Below are positions 26,696 to 36,279 of a DNA stretch of 64,000 nucleotides, piece after piece. Source of the stretch: Skermanella mucosa (lineage in GTDB: Bacteria > Pseudomonadota > Alphaproteobacteria > Azospirillales > Azospirillaceae); the NCBI RefSeq assembly GCF_016765655.2, contig NZ_CP086107.1, forward strand, positions 186,001 through 250,000. The letters run 5' to 3'. The position numbers were made by a program, and so were the translations under genes. The first letter of the stretch is position 1; each line of letters begins with the position of its first letter. The notes beneath the pieces were generated by a model. It ran no database searches and was not told the origin of the DNA. It saw only the letters and a program-made list of their open reading frames with translations.

Positions 26696-28501
26696 TCAGA
26701 ACGGCCAGATGACCGGCACCACGAAGATCACGAGGATGAAGCACCAGATCAGCATCGGCAGGCCCAGCTTCCAGTAATCGCCGAACCTGTAGGCGCCCGG
26801 CTCCATCACCATCAGGTTCGTCGCCGTCGCCACCGGAGTCAGGAAAGCCCCGGCGCAGGCGACGCACACGCACATCAGGACCGGCTGCGTCGAGATGCCC
26901 ATCTGCTGGGCCGCGACCACCGAGATCGGGATGATGATGAGCGCCGTGGCGGTATTGGAGATCACCTGCCCGAGGACCGCCGAGAACACGAAGAGGCCGG
27001 TCATCAGCGCATAGGGTCCGGCATCCCCGACGAACCCCACGAGGCTCTCGGCGAGCAGGGCGGCGGCGCCGGTCCGCTCCATCGCGGTCGAGAGCGGCAT
27101 CATGGCGCCGACCAGGATCACCGTCGTCCAATTGATCGAGCGATACACCTGTTCCACGCTCAGCACTCCCGAGATCAGGATGATGCCGGCGGCGAGCAGC
27201 CCCGCGACGGCGGGCGGCACCAGCCCCGTGGCCAGCAGGAACACCATGACCGCGAGCGCCGCGAGGACCGTCCCGGCGCCCCGCCCCATCGGCACGGCCT
27301 GGCGCCGCATCAGGTCGGGCGAGTTGACCACCAGCACCTCGGCTTGGTCGAGCCGCGTGTCGAGGGCCTTCCAGGTGCCCTGCAGAAGCATGGTGTCGCC
27401 CGCCGCCAGCGCGTTGCCCGGCGTCAGGTCGACGCCCTGCCGCTGAAGCGCCAGCACGATCAGGTCGCCGCTTTCGGTGACCATCCCGGGAAAGAAACGC
27501 TCCCCGATCAGGGGCGACCGCGGCGGGATCAGCACTTCCGCAAGCCCGGAGTCGCGGTTGAAGAGCTGGTCGGCGATCTCCCCCTCGGGCGCGTCCTCGC
27601 GGAAGGCGAGGTTGAATTCCCGGGCGACTTCGGCCGCCTGGTCGGCAGGCCCGCGCACGACCAGCAGGTCGCCCTCGCCTATGGTGTCGCGCCGGATCAG
27701 GAGGCCCTGCGCGTCCTTGAACGTCACGAAGGTCAGATCGCCCCTTCTGGCGAGGCCGATGGCCTCGCGCGTCTTTCCGATCAGCGGGGATCCCGGACGC
27801 ACATGCAGCTGATACACGTCGCCCGACAGGCGATACTGCTCGAACAGGGTGGTCGCATGCCGGCTCAGGTCGGGCGGCAGGGACCGGCTGGTGCGGCTCG
27901 GCAGCAGGCGTTCGCCGAACAGCACCACGATCCCGATGCACCCCAGCACGATCGGCGCGCCGATCAGCGCGAACTCGAAATAGCCGAATCCGCCGCCGCC
28001 CGCATCCGCCGAAGCTTCCACCACGAGCACGTTGACCGGGCTGCCGGTCAGCATCAGCAGGGAGCCCCCATGGGCTCCGAAGACCAGCGGCATCAGCAGC
28101 TGGGAAGGCGACCGGCCCAGCCGGATGGCCATGACGACCACCACGGGCAGAAGCGCCGCCACCGCGCCGTTCACGCTGATCAGCGCGCTCAGGACCCCGA
28201 CGAAGCCCATCATCAGCACGATCAGCCTCATCCGGCTGTCGCCGGCCTGCCTGATCAGGACCTGCCCGGCCCAGGCCGTCACGCCCGCCACCTCCAGGCC
28301 GGCGCTGACGACGAAGAGCGCCGCGATGAATATCACCGCCGGGTCGCCGAAGCCTGCCAGGCTCTGGCTCAACGTCAGGATTCCCGTCACCCAGAGCGAC
28401 AGCGCGGCGCCTACGCAGACAGCGATGACCGGAAGACGGTCCCATATGAACAGCACGATGATCGCAGCAATGATGGCGAAGACGATCCAGATATCGCTCA
28501 C
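26696..28501 (-). CDS. DASS/SLC13-type anion transporter with two RCK_C domains
   Basis: A 601-residue membrane protein. Hydrophobic segments occupy about residues 1-180 and 385-601; between them are two TrkA_C/RCK_C modules (YQLHVRPGSPLIGKTREAIG, then LIPPRSPLIGERFFP). The transport halves show family motifs (GSLLMLTGSPVNVLVVEAS and ATALIIIPISVVAAQQ). Such proteins (YfbS/SAC1-like) carry sulfate or dicarboxylates with sodium. GTG 28501 is preferred, since it starts directly before the first helix; an ATG at 28588 would add 29 polar residues without a ribosome site. It heads an operon with the M20 peptidase. Confidence 0.87.
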   Translation of the reverse strand: MSDIWIVFAIIAAIIVLFIWDRLPVIAVCVGAALSLWVTGILTLSQSLAGFGDPAVIFIAALFVVSAGLEVAGVTAWAGQVLIRQAGDSRMRLIVLMMGFVGVLSALISVNGAVAALLPVVVVMAIRLGRSPSQLLMPLVFGAHGGSLLMLTGSPVNVLVVEASADAGGGGFGYFEFALIGAPIVLGCIGIVVLFGERLLPSRTSRSLPPDLSRHATTLFEQYRLSGDVYQLHVRPGSPLIGKTREAIGLARRGDLTFVTFKDAQGLLIRRDTIGEGDLLVVRGPADQAAEVAREFNLAFREDAPEGEIADQLFNRDSGLAEVLIPPRSPLIGERFFPGMVTESGDLIVLALQRQGVDLTPGNALAAGDTMLLQGTWKALDTRLDQAEVLVVNSPDLMRRQAVPMGRGAGTVLAALAVMVFLLATGLVPPAVAGLLAAGIILISGVLSVEQVYRSINWTTVILVGAMMPLSTAMERTGAAALLAESLVGFVGDAGPYALMTGLFVFSAVLGQVISNTATALIIIPISVVAAQQMGISTQPVLMCVCVACAGAFLTPVATATNLMVMEPGAYRFGDYWKLGLPMLIWCFILVIFVVPVIWPF

Positions 28502-28873
28502 GGATCCAACCTTCAAATCTTTTGCAGATGCCGACCGTGCCGATGCAGGCGCGCCAGCCGCCGGGATCAAGCGTTGCCGGCTCTTCATCTAACACGCCAG
28601 GGAAAATAATCAAACCATCAGCAATGACAGGAAGTCCACCGAAATTTGCTGATAACCGGAAACGAGATTGCATGCCTAATGTCTCATTTTGAAACATCAG
28701 TTCGCAAATGCAAAAAGATTCTTGAAACTGTTTCACCGGTTTCTATTTGTCTTTACAATGGTTGGGATGATTTTCGAAGTTCTTGCCATTTTGGTATTAA
28801 TACTATGCTTGAAGTATCCTCGCGGTCGTTGTTCTGACTATATCCCCATAAACCTTGTCTGAAGGGGAGGACG
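28502..28873. promoter_or_regulatory. A+T-rich divergent control region, DASS operon / AbgT
   Basis: These 372 bp between divergent genes are clearly A+T-richer than flanking DNA, most of all from 28600 to 28860. It contains a 13-bp palindrome TGAAACTGTTTCA (28723-28735) and a second partial copy TTTTGAAACAT nearby (28687-28697). A short open frame (28646-28837) has no ribosome site and atypical codons, so I do not call it. It probably holds both promoters and a shared operator. Confidence 0.55.
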
Positions 28874-30445
28874 ATGGCGGGCGAACTCGGATACACGACG
28901 CCGAGCCAGACGCAGGCGGTGGCCAAGAAACCGGGAGCTCTGGACAGGTTTCTCACGACGATCGAACGCGTTGGAAACAAGGTGCCGCACCCGGGCATCA
29001 TCTTCTTCATCCTGATCGGCATCGTCATCGTCCTGTCGGCTGTTTTCGGCCTTCTGGGAACCTCGATCACCTACGAGGTGGCCGATCCGGTCTCGGGCGA
29101 GATCGAGACGCGCACGACGGCCGTGCGGAGCCTGCTGTCGGCAGAGGGCCTGCGCTTCATGATCACGTCCCCCGTGGCTAATTTCCTGGGCTTCGGATCG
29201 GTCGGCGTGATCATCATCGCCATGGTCGGCGTGGGCGTCGCCGAGGAGTCCGGGCTGATCGCGACGCTGGTCCGCAAGATCGTCCTCATCGCGCCCCGCT
29301 CGATCTTCACCTTCATCGTCGTGATGCTCGGGGTCGTTTCCTCGATCGCGGCGGACGCGGGCTACCTGGTGCTCGTCCCGCTGGGCGCCGCGGCATTCCA
29401 CAGCCTCGGGCGGCATCCCCTGGCGGGGCTGGCGGCGGCCTTTTCCGGGGTGGCGGCGGTATTCCTCGTCAATGTCTTCGTCACGCCCACCGACGCGCTG
29501 CTGGCCGAAATGACCAACGACGCGATACGCCTCGTCGATCCGGCGCGCCAGGTCACCCTCGTCGGCAACCTCTATTTCATGATCGTCTCAAGCCTTCTGA
29601 TGGCAGTTCTCTGCACGCTCATCACCGAGAAGATCGTCGAACCGCATCTGGGACCCTACACGGGCGGCGTGCCGGTGGAGGCCGCCGAAGGATTGACCCC
29701 GGAGCAATCCAAGGGCCTGCGCAACGCCGGCATAGCGCTCGCGGTGTTCGTGGCGGTGATGGCGCTCCTGACCGCACCGCCGAACTCGGTGCTGCGAAAC
29801 CCGCAGACCGGGGAGATCCTGTCGGGCTCGCCCTTCATGGACGGCCTGATCATCCAGATCAGCGCGCTTTTCTTCGCGGTCGGCTTCGCCTACGGCAAGG
29901 GAGCCGGCACGATCAACAACCTGACCCAGGCGATCGGCATGATCGTGAAGACCTTCGCGGGGCTCGCGGGGCTGATCTTCCTCCTCCTTGTCATCGCGCA
30001 GTTCATCGCGTTCTTCAACTTCACCAACATGGCGACCGTGCTGGCCGCCAACCTCGCCGACATCCTGCAGGACGCGCCGATCAACGGGGTCGGCTACATC
30101 ATCATCTTCGTGCTGATCATCTTCCTGATCGATGTCCTGATCACCGGGGCCGTCGCGAAGTGGGCGATCTTCGCTCCCGTGTTCATTCCGCTCTTCATGC
30201 GACTGGGCGGGGACCCGAACCTTGTCCTGGCGGCCTATCGGGTCGGGGATTCGCCGATGAACGTCATAACGCCGCTGAACGTGTATCTCGGGGTCATGGT
30301 CGGCTTCGCCGCGAAGTACCAGAAGGACGCAGGCATCGGCACCATCGTCTCCCTGATGCTGCCATACACCGGGATCCTCGTGGTCGCCTGGACCCTGCTC
30401 CTGATCGCCTGGTACGTGCTCGGCATCCCGCTCGGGCCGGCCTGA
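28874..30445 (+). CDS. abgT: AbgT-family transporter
   Basis: A 523-residue inner-membrane protein of the AbgT family. The N-terminus is typical (LDRFLTTIERVGNKVPHPGIIFFIL), and later motifs GVGVAEESGLI, SIAADAGYLVLVPLGAAAF and the C-terminal GDSPMNVITPLNVYLGVMVGFA are diagnostic. Members import p-aminobenzoyl-glutamate or export sulfonamides with proton or sodium coupling. GGGGAGG lies just before ATG 28874. Opposite it is an operon with an M20 peptidase, the enzyme class that splits aminobenzoyl-glutamate. The gene name is by family; substrate not shown. Confidence 0.93.
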   Translation: MAGELGYTTPSQTQAVAKKPGALDRFLTTIERVGNKVPHPGIIFFILIGIVIVLSAVFGLLGTSITYEVADPVSGEIETRTTAVRSLLSAEGLRFMITSPVANFLGFGSVGVIIIAMVGVGVAEESGLIATLVRKIVLIAPRSIFTFIVVMLGVVSSIAADAGYLVLVPLGAAAFHSLGRHPLAGLAAAFSGVAAVFLVNVFVTPTDALLAEMTNDAIRLVDPARQVTLVGNLYFMIVSSLLMAVLCTLITEKIVEPHLGPYTGGVPVEAAEGLTPEQSKGLRNAGIALAVFVAVMALLTAPPNSVLRNPQTGEILSGSPFMDGLIIQISALFFAVGFAYGKGAGTINNLTQAIGMIVKTFAGLAGLIFLLLVIAQFIAFFNFTNMATVLAANLADILQDAPINGVGYIIIFVLIIFLIDVLITGAVAKWAIFAPVFIPLFMRLGGDPNLVLAAYRVGDSPMNVITPLNVYLGVMVGFAAKYQKDAGIGTIVSLMLPYTGILVVAWTLLLIAWYVLGIPLGPA

Positions 30446-30486
30446 CGAAGGGAAACGTCCGTCTCACCATAGGGAGGAAACCACAG

Positions 30487-31014
30487 ATGTCCGATCTGAT
30501 CTGCGTCGCGTTCAAGGACAAGGAAACGGCCGACAAGGCCCTCGACGAACTGCGGGAGATGCAGCGGGAATACCTCATCGACCTTGAGGATGCCTGCGTC
30601 GCGGTGCGGGAACTGGACGGCAAGGTGCGCCTGAAGCAGGCGGTGAACCTCGTGTCCCTGGGAAGCGCCAAATCGGGGCTTTCCGGCATGCTCTGGGGCT
30701 CGCTGGTCGGCCTGCTGTTCCTCAATCCTCTCGCCGGCATGGCGCTGGGAGGCGTCATCGGCGCCGGGACCGGCGCGCTGGCCGGCAGCGTGACCGATTA
30801 CGGCATCCCGGACGATTACATCCGGAAGATCGCCCAGACGATCGAGCCGGGGACCTCCGCGCTGTTCGTGCTGGTGCGCAGGGTCAATCCCGACAAGGTG
30901 CTGCCCGAGCTCAGCAAGTACCATGGCACGGTGCTGCGCACGTCGCTGACGACCGAGCAGGAGAACCGCCTCAAGGAGGCCTTGAACTGCGCCACTGCGC
31001 AGGCGACGGCATAA
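30487..31014 (+). CDS. DUF1269-domain membrane protein
   Basis: A 175-residue protein. An alpha/beta N-terminal part (DLICVAFKDKETADKALDEL) leads into one hydrophobic glycine-rich hairpin (about residues 62-98; LLFLNPLAGMALGGVIGAG) and then a soluble end (TSALFVLVRRVNPDKVLPEL). This is the DUF1269 pattern. AGGGAGG stands before ATG 30487. It follows AbgT by 41 bp and probably shares its transcript. The family has no firm function. Confidence 0.85.
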   Translation: MSDLICVAFKDKETADKALDELREMQREYLIDLEDACVAVRELDGKVRLKQAVNLVSLGSAKSGLSGMLWGSLVGLLFLNPLAGMALGGVIGAGTGALAGSVTDYGIPDDYIRKIAQTIEPGTSALFVLVRRVNPDKVLPELSKYHGTVLRTSLTTEQENRLKEALNCATAQATA

Positions 31015-31020
31015 CCGGAA

Positions 31021-31050
31021 ACCCGCGGTCGGGCTTTGCCCGACGCGGGT
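31021..31050. terminator. Hairpin terminator between convergent genes
   Basis: ACCCGCG-G-TCGGGC pairs with GCCCGA-CGCGGGT around a TTT loop with one bulged G. It lies 6 bp after the DUF1269 stop and 3 bp before the CDF stop, so it can serve both strands. Confidence 0.7.
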
Positions 31051-31053
31051 CAT

Positions 31054-31965
31054 TCAGATCGACCAGCGCCTGTCGCCGACGAAGGCGATCGTCAGCCAGC
31101 GCTCGCGTTCCGATCCGCCGATCGCCGCCCCGATCTCCTCCCGGATCTCGTCGAGGCGCCGGACGCTGTCGATCCGGAACGATTGCGGCACGATCAGGTG
31201 GATCTCGATGAAACGGGAGCGGCCGACCTTGGCGACGTAGGTCTGGTAGCCTTCGAAGCCGTATTTCTCCACCGTCGCCTCCGCGACGGCCCGGACGCTG
31301 CTGTCCAGGTTGCCCGGCGCGGCGAGGAGGATTTCCGAGATCGCCTGCCTCACCGTCCTCACGGGCACCGGAAGGATGATCAGCGCCAGCACGGCGAGGA
31401 TGGCCGGATCGACATAAGGTGCCAGGGCCTCGAAGCGCGTGTCCCGCAACATGGCCGCGGCGATGAAGGCCACCAGCAGGGCCAGGGTGATCGTCCCCGA
31501 CATCAGCCAGCCCTTGACGTCGAGGGCGACGAACTCCGACCCGATCGCCCGGTTCGCCCTGCGGCCGGCGAAGAACATCGCGAAACACGCGGCCGCGACG
31601 ACGGCGGCGTAGACGATCGCCCAGTCGAAGGAGAGGTCGCGCCCGCCGGCCAGCAGCAGGCCGACCGCGTTCACGAAGGCGTAGAAGGCGAGGAGGATCA
31701 GCAGGGCGCCGTTGAGCGCCAGCGCCATCGGTTCGAGGTGCCAGAAGCCCAGCTGGAAGCGCTCGCTCTTGTCGCGGGCGATGAGCCGCGTCACCATCAG
31801 CGCCAGCGCCGTCATGGAGGCGTCGACGGCCGAGAACATGCCGTCGAAGATGATGGAGAGCGATCCGGACAGGATGCCGAAAAGGACCCCGGCCGCTCCG
31901 ATGAGGACGGTGACGATGATCGAGCGGCGTAGGACTTTCTGTTCGGCGTCGGCTGCGGGCATCAT
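31054..31965 (-). CDS. Cation diffusion facilitator-like transporter with degenerate metal sites
   Basis: A 303-residue membrane protein with the six-helix CDF fold (residues about 15-210) and a C-terminal cytoplasmic domain. The metal site of TM2 (HxxxD in zinc CDFs) reads FxxxD in IIFDGMFSAVDA. That of TM5 (HxxxD) reads GxxxS in ALDVKGWLMSGT. Canonical Zn/Cd/Fe transport by these residues is therefore doubtful. GGAG lies 5 bases before ATG 31965; a second ATG follows at once. It sits last in the TamB operon, 56 bp after TamB. It may carry another cation or have a structural role. Confidence 0.82.
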   Translation of the reverse strand: MMPAADAEQKVLRRSIIVTVLIGAAGVLFGILSGSLSIIFDGMFSAVDASMTALALMVTRLIARDKSERFQLGFWHLEPMALALNGALLILLAFYAFVNAVGLLLAGGRDLSFDWAIVYAAVVAAACFAMFFAGRRANRAIGSEFVALDVKGWLMSGTITLALLVAFIAAAMLRDTRFEALAPYVDPAILAVLALIILPVPVRTVRQAISEILLAAPGNLDSSVRAVAEATVEKYGFEGYQTYVAKVGRSRFIEIHLIVPQSFRIDSVRRLDEIREEIGAAIGGSERERWLTIAFVGDRRWSI

Positions 31966-32021
31966 TGAACTCCAACTGACTGGGCAGACTGCCTTGATCC
32001 CCGGCGGTTCCCGGCAGCCGT

Positions 32022-35000
32022 TCAGTATTCCCATTCGTACAGCACGCCGATACTGGCGCCCGAGTTGGTCCCAACATCGGTGCGGAGCCTCAGGTTCCTG
32101 GTCAGGGTGATCTCGACCACGGCCCGGCTGCCCGCCTCGCCCACGCGCTGCTCGGCACCGACATAGACGTCGCGCGAGACGTAGCGGCCGGCAGCGACGC
32201 CGGTACCCGACAGGCCCTCGCCCGGCTTGCCGCTCAGCAGCTCGAGCCGGTCGATGCCCAGCGTGCCGCGCACCTTGTCGATGACGCCGGGAGCGCCGCC
32301 GATGCCGGTGAGACGGCTGACGGACTGGGCGATCTGGACGGCCTCGATCGCGCTCAGGTTGCTGAACGGCTTGCTGAACAGGACGCGCGCGAGGATCTCG
32401 TCCTGCGGCAGTTCGGGCGTGGAGGTCAGCGTGATCCTGGGGGCGGACGCGCGCCCCGTGACCACCACCCGCGCCGTGATGTCGGCGGCCCTGGCCTGGG
32501 CGCTGACGTCCAGCATCGGATCGGCGCTGCCGTCGCCGGTGAAAACGATGTCGGCCCGGGTGAACTCGAACCACGTGGTCAGCAGGTCGAGCGTGCCGTT
32601 GACCAGCCTCAGCCCGCCGCCCGGGATCGGCTTGGCGGCCGTGCCGCCGACCGTCGCATCGGACGACAGTTCGATCGCCAATCCGCGGCCGCGAACGAAA
32701 ATCCGGTTCTCCGCCTTCACGGTCATGTCGAGCCGGAGCCGGAGCGGCGACGCCGTGGGCTGCTCCGCCGGGGCGGGGCCGCCCGGCCGGTTGATCTCCT
32801 CCACCTGGATCTCGACCACGCCGGGCGGCATCCTCTCCGGTATCCGGATGTCGGCGTGCCGGATCGTGACCGGTCCCCGGAGCAGCGGGGCGTCGAGCGG
32901 CCCGGTCAGGCTCAGCAGCGTGTCGAACTTCGCCGTGACGATGTCGGTCTGGACGAGCTGCGCGTTGCCGGCCTCGATGCTCAGGTCGAAGGCCCGGGGG
33001 TCGGCCGGATCGACGTTCACCGAGCCGGAGACCTCGACGGTGCCGCCGCCCGGGGTGCGTCCGTCGAACCGGTCGACTGTCAGGCGCCTGCCGTCGCCGC
33101 GCAGCCGCAGGGTGATCCCGCTGATCACCGCGCCCGCCGCCCGGTTCTCGTAGCGGCCGCCTGCGATTCTGGCGTCGCCGCCCAGCCGCGGATCGCCGAG
33201 GGAGCCGGCAAGGTCGAGATTGACGTCGAGCCGCCCCTGCGCTTGGTCGCCGGTGTCGGCGAGCAGGTCGTTCAGGATCGCGAGCTCGACATGGCCGCGC
33301 AGCGCCCCGCTGACGGGGACGTTCCGCGGCAGGTCCACCGTCAGCGGTTCCCGGCGCAGCACGAGCGGCAAGTCCGCCTGGAACCGCATGTCGACGCCGT
33401 CCCGCCGGCGGGTCGCGGCCTTGCCGTCCAGGGCCAGCCGGCCGTTCCGCCACCGGCCGGTGGCACCGATGTCGATGCCGGTCAGTCCCGCGGCCTCTCC
33501 GCCCCTCAGGGTCACGTCGGCGGCCCGCAGGTCCAGGTCGGCGCGCGGATCGGCGAGGCTGCCGCCGAAGACGGCCTTGCCGTCCAGGCGGCCGGTGACT
33601 TCATGATCAGGCGCTACCAGGGAGGCGAGCGCCAGCGGGATCCGGGTCAGGGTGGCGGTGCCGTCCAGGGCGTTGCGGACCAGTCCGCCGTCCAGGGCGA
33701 CGCGGGCCTCGCGGCTGGTGAGGAGCAGGTTGCGGACCTCGAAGATGTCGGGGCCGATGGCCGCGGTGGCCGGACCGGCCAGCCGGAACGGTTCACCGGC
33801 ATAGGCGCCGTCCAGCTTGTCGACTCCGAGCCGCCGGAGAGTTCCTTCCCGGGTCAAGCCGCCCGCGAGTCTCACCCGTACGGGCTGCGCCGGAGCGCCG
33901 GCGACGGCAACGCCCGTTCCGTCCAGCCTGCCGTCGAACCGAATCCCGCCCCGCGCGGCGCTGACGTCGGCGTTCAGGTCAAGCCGGCTGGCCGCCAGCA
34001 CGGGACCCTCCGGACCGGCGACCGACAGGTTCCTTGTCCCGAGGGCGGCGGTCGCGGCCTGCCGGCCCCGAGCATCGTCAAGCCTGACTTCCAGCCTGCC
34101 GCTGCCGCCCAGCGTCCGGCCGGCCAGGACGGAGAAGACGCCGAGATCGCCGATGTCGCCGGCCAGCCGGCCCGTCGCGGTCATGCGGTCGAGCGCCACC
34201 CCGACGGCGCCGGTGATCCGGTCGCGCCCGGCGCCCAGCGATAGGCCGGTCAGGCCAAGGCGTTGTCCTTCGAGGGCGAAGGCGGTCCTGGCATCGAACG
34301 GCTGCCGGCCCACGACGGCGCTGGCGTCCAGGGTGCCGCGCGATGTTCCCGGCGCCAGGGTCGCCCGCACGGAGAGATCGGCGCGCGGCACGGCGCGGCC
34401 TGACAGGACCAGATCGCGGCCGGCCAGATCGGCCCGGACTTCCAGCGCGTCGAGCGGCCCGGTCGCGGTGCCGTCCACCACGGACGATCCGGCCACCGCC
34501 GTCTCCAGCGGTTCGGCGAGGACGTCGAGGCGGGGCAGGCTGGCGCGCCACCCGGCGTCCAGGGCGCCGTCGCGGAAAGTCGCCGACGCCGTGAGCTCCA
34601 CATGCCGGCCGTCAATCCTCAGGCTGGACAGGTCGATCGAGCCGTCGGTCCCCACGGTCACGAGGCCGGCCAGATCCACCTCGCGGCCGACCAGGGCGTC
34701 GACTGCGGGATGGATCCGGCCGGTGCGCAGGCCGGTGGCGGTGCCAGTCACGTCCGCCCGCACCAGGACCGCCTGATCGCCGCCGGTCAGATCGGCGCCG
34801 AGCACGGCCGCTCCTTCGAGCGGCACCCCGGCGATATCCGCGAGGTGCTTCAGGTCGGGCATGTCGAGCGCGACCCGGGCGTCGACCGCCTGCCAGTCGC
34901 GGACCAGGGCGGTGGCGCTCAGGGTCCCGATCGCGGCGCCGACCCGAAGGCCGTCGATACGGATCTCTCCGGTGCCGGGAAGGATCACGGCGCTGCCGGA

Positions 35001-36242
35001 GATCCTCACCTCCGGGCCGGCCAACCGGGCGATACGCGGGTCCGCGGCGGCGATACCCTCGATGGCGAGATCGGCGGCGACGGTCGGTGCGTCGACCGGT
35101 CCGGCGGCTTTCCCCGAGAGCCGGACGTGCTCCCAGCCGACCTCGGGAGCGAGGATGCGCAGGGACGAACCGGCATCGGCCTCCAGTGCGTAGTCGAAGT
35201 CGAGCTCCGGGGGATCGAACCGGTAGGTGCCGGAAAGCTCCAGCGTTCCGGCTGCCAGCGTCACGCGGGCGCCGGTGAGCGCGATCCTGCGGGCCGGCTC
35301 GAGGGCGGCTTCCGCCCGAAAGGCGATGCCGTCACCGATCAGCGCGGCGATCCGCCGGTCGAGCAGCCGGTCGGGCGGTCGGGCGAGGGCGGCGTCACCG
35401 CTGATCGTCACCCCGTAGCCCGCAGCGCCGTCCGCACCCGGAATGCCGCGGATGGTGGCATCGGCGCCGACGCGCGCCATGTCGCCGGCGCTGCCGTCCA
35501 GCCGGCCCCGCCAGCCGGGCAGGGGGCCGGAGCCGCGCAGGACGACAGTGACCGGCGGCAGGCCGGGGATGCCGGCGGCCCGCGCGATCACGCCACCCTC
35601 CGGCTCCTCCACCGCCAAGTCGAGGTCGAGCCGGTCGGCGCCGGGCGCGTGGTCCAGTGCCAGCTTGCCGGAGCCCGGCCTGTCCAGGCGGCCGACCGCG
35701 AGATTCGCCGCGACCCCAGCGCCGCGGCGCTCCAACCGGGCACTGCCGTCGATCCTCAGGCTGGCCGGCTCGCCGCCGAGCAGGGGGGCACCGAGGTCGA
35801 GCTGCCCCACCGTCAGCTTCTGAAGATCGATGCCGACCGGCAGGTCGGGAAGCCGCGGCAGGCCGAAGGGCTCTTCGCCGGGCGGAGGCTCGGGCTGGCC
35901 GGCGGGCAGGCGCTCCAGCGCCATGCGGTTGACGTCGAGGCCGCCGATCCGGACCTCGCGGCGCAACAGGGCGCCCGGCGCCCAGTCCAGCGTCACCCGA
36001 TCGACGTCGAGCCAGATTCCCTGGCCGTCGGCAATGGCGAGGTCATGGATGGCGACGTCGAGGCTCCAGCCGATTTCGACGCGGCCGATCGTGACGGTGC
36101 GGTCCGGGCCGCTCAGCAGGTGCTGGACTTGGCCGGCGATCCAGCCGGAACCGTTCTCCCCGGATCGCTCCTGGAAGATGACGGCGCCTGCCGCGCCCGC
36201 CAGCAGCAATGCCGCAGCCCACCGGCGAACCCGACTTCCCAT
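32022..36242 (-). CDS. tamB: TamB-type translocation and assembly / lipid-transfer protein
   Basis: A 1406-residue periplasm-spanning protein. One N-terminal membrane anchor (residues 7-23, RWAAALLLAGAAGAVIF) is followed by about 1000 residues of repeated beta strands of the AsmA-like bridge type. A C-terminal DUF490/TamB domain ends in ASIGVLYEWEY. TamB proteins form hydrophobic grooves that carry phospholipid to the outer membrane and aid protein assembly with TamA. Start 36242 places the anchor at the N-terminus; ATG 36299 would add 19 residues and overlap MlaA. No TamA/BamA partner is next to it; instead it follows MlaA. Confidence 0.93.
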   Translation of the reverse strand: MGSRVRRWAAALLLAGAAGAVIFQERSGENGSGWIAGQVQHLLSGPDRTVTIGRVEIGWSLDVAIHDLAIADGQGIWLDVDRVTLDWAPGALLRREVRIGGLDVNRMALERLPAGQPEPPPGEEPFGLPRLPDLPVGIDLQKLTVGQLDLGAPLLGGEPASLRIDGSARLERRGAGVAANLAVGRLDRPGSGKLALDHAPGADRLDLDLAVEEPEGGVIARAAGIPGLPPVTVVLRGSGPLPGWRGRLDGSAGDMARVGADATIRGIPGADGAAGYGVTISGDAALARPPDRLLDRRIAALIGDGIAFRAEAALEPARRIALTGARVTLAAGTLELSGTYRFDPPELDFDYALEADAGSSLRILAPEVGWEHVRLSGKAAGPVDAPTVAADLAIEGIAAADPRIARLAGPEVRISGSAVILPGTGEIRIDGLRVGAAIGTLSATALVRDWQAVDARVALDMPDLKHLADIAGVPLEGAAVLGADLTGGDQAVLVRADVTGTATGLRTGRIHPAVDALVGREVDLAGLVTVGTDGSIDLSSLRIDGRHVELTASATFRDGALDAGWRASLPRLDVLAEPLETAVAGSSVVDGTATGPLDALEVRADLAGRDLVLSGRAVPRADLSVRATLAPGTSRGTLDASAVVGRQPFDARTAFALEGQRLGLTGLSLGAGRDRITGAVGVALDRMTATGRLAGDIGDLGVFSVLAGRTLGGSGRLEVRLDDARGRQAATAALGTRNLSVAGPEGPVLAASRLDLNADVSAARGGIRFDGRLDGTGVAVAGAPAQPVRVRLAGGLTREGTLRRLGVDKLDGAYAGEPFRLAGPATAAIGPDIFEVRNLLLTSREARVALDGGLVRNALDGTATLTRIPLALASLVAPDHEVTGRLDGKAVFGGSLADPRADLDLRAADVTLRGGEAAGLTGIDIGATGRWRNGRLALDGKAATRRRDGVDMRFQADLPLVLRREPLTVDLPRNVPVSGALRGHVELAILNDLLADTGDQAQGRLDVNLDLAGSLGDPRLGGDARIAGGRYENRAAGAVISGITLRLRGDGRRLTVDRFDGRTPGGGTVEVSGSVNVDPADPRAFDLSIEAGNAQLVQTDIVTAKFDTLLSLTGPLDAPLLRGPVTIRHADIRIPERMPPGVVEIQVEEINRPGGPAPAEQPTASPLRLRLDMTVKAENRIFVRGRGLAIELSSDATVGGTAAKPIPGGGLRLVNGTLDLLTTWFEFTRADIVFTGDGSADPMLDVSAQARAADITARVVVTGRASAPRITLTSTPELPQDEILARVLFSKPFSNLSAIEAVQIAQSVSRLTGIGGAPGVIDKVRGTLGIDRLELLSGKPGEGLSGTGVAAGRYVSRDVYVGAEQRVGEAGSRAVVEITLTRNLRLRTDVGTNSGASIGVLYEWEY

Positions 36243-36279
36243 GGAACTTCGCCTTCTTGCAATGCTTCCGCGCCGGCAC

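Noticed and set aside
28646-28837. 63-codon frame in the A+T-rich region before AbgT
   Set aside because: No ribosome site, atypical codons, and it covers the palindrome and promoter region.
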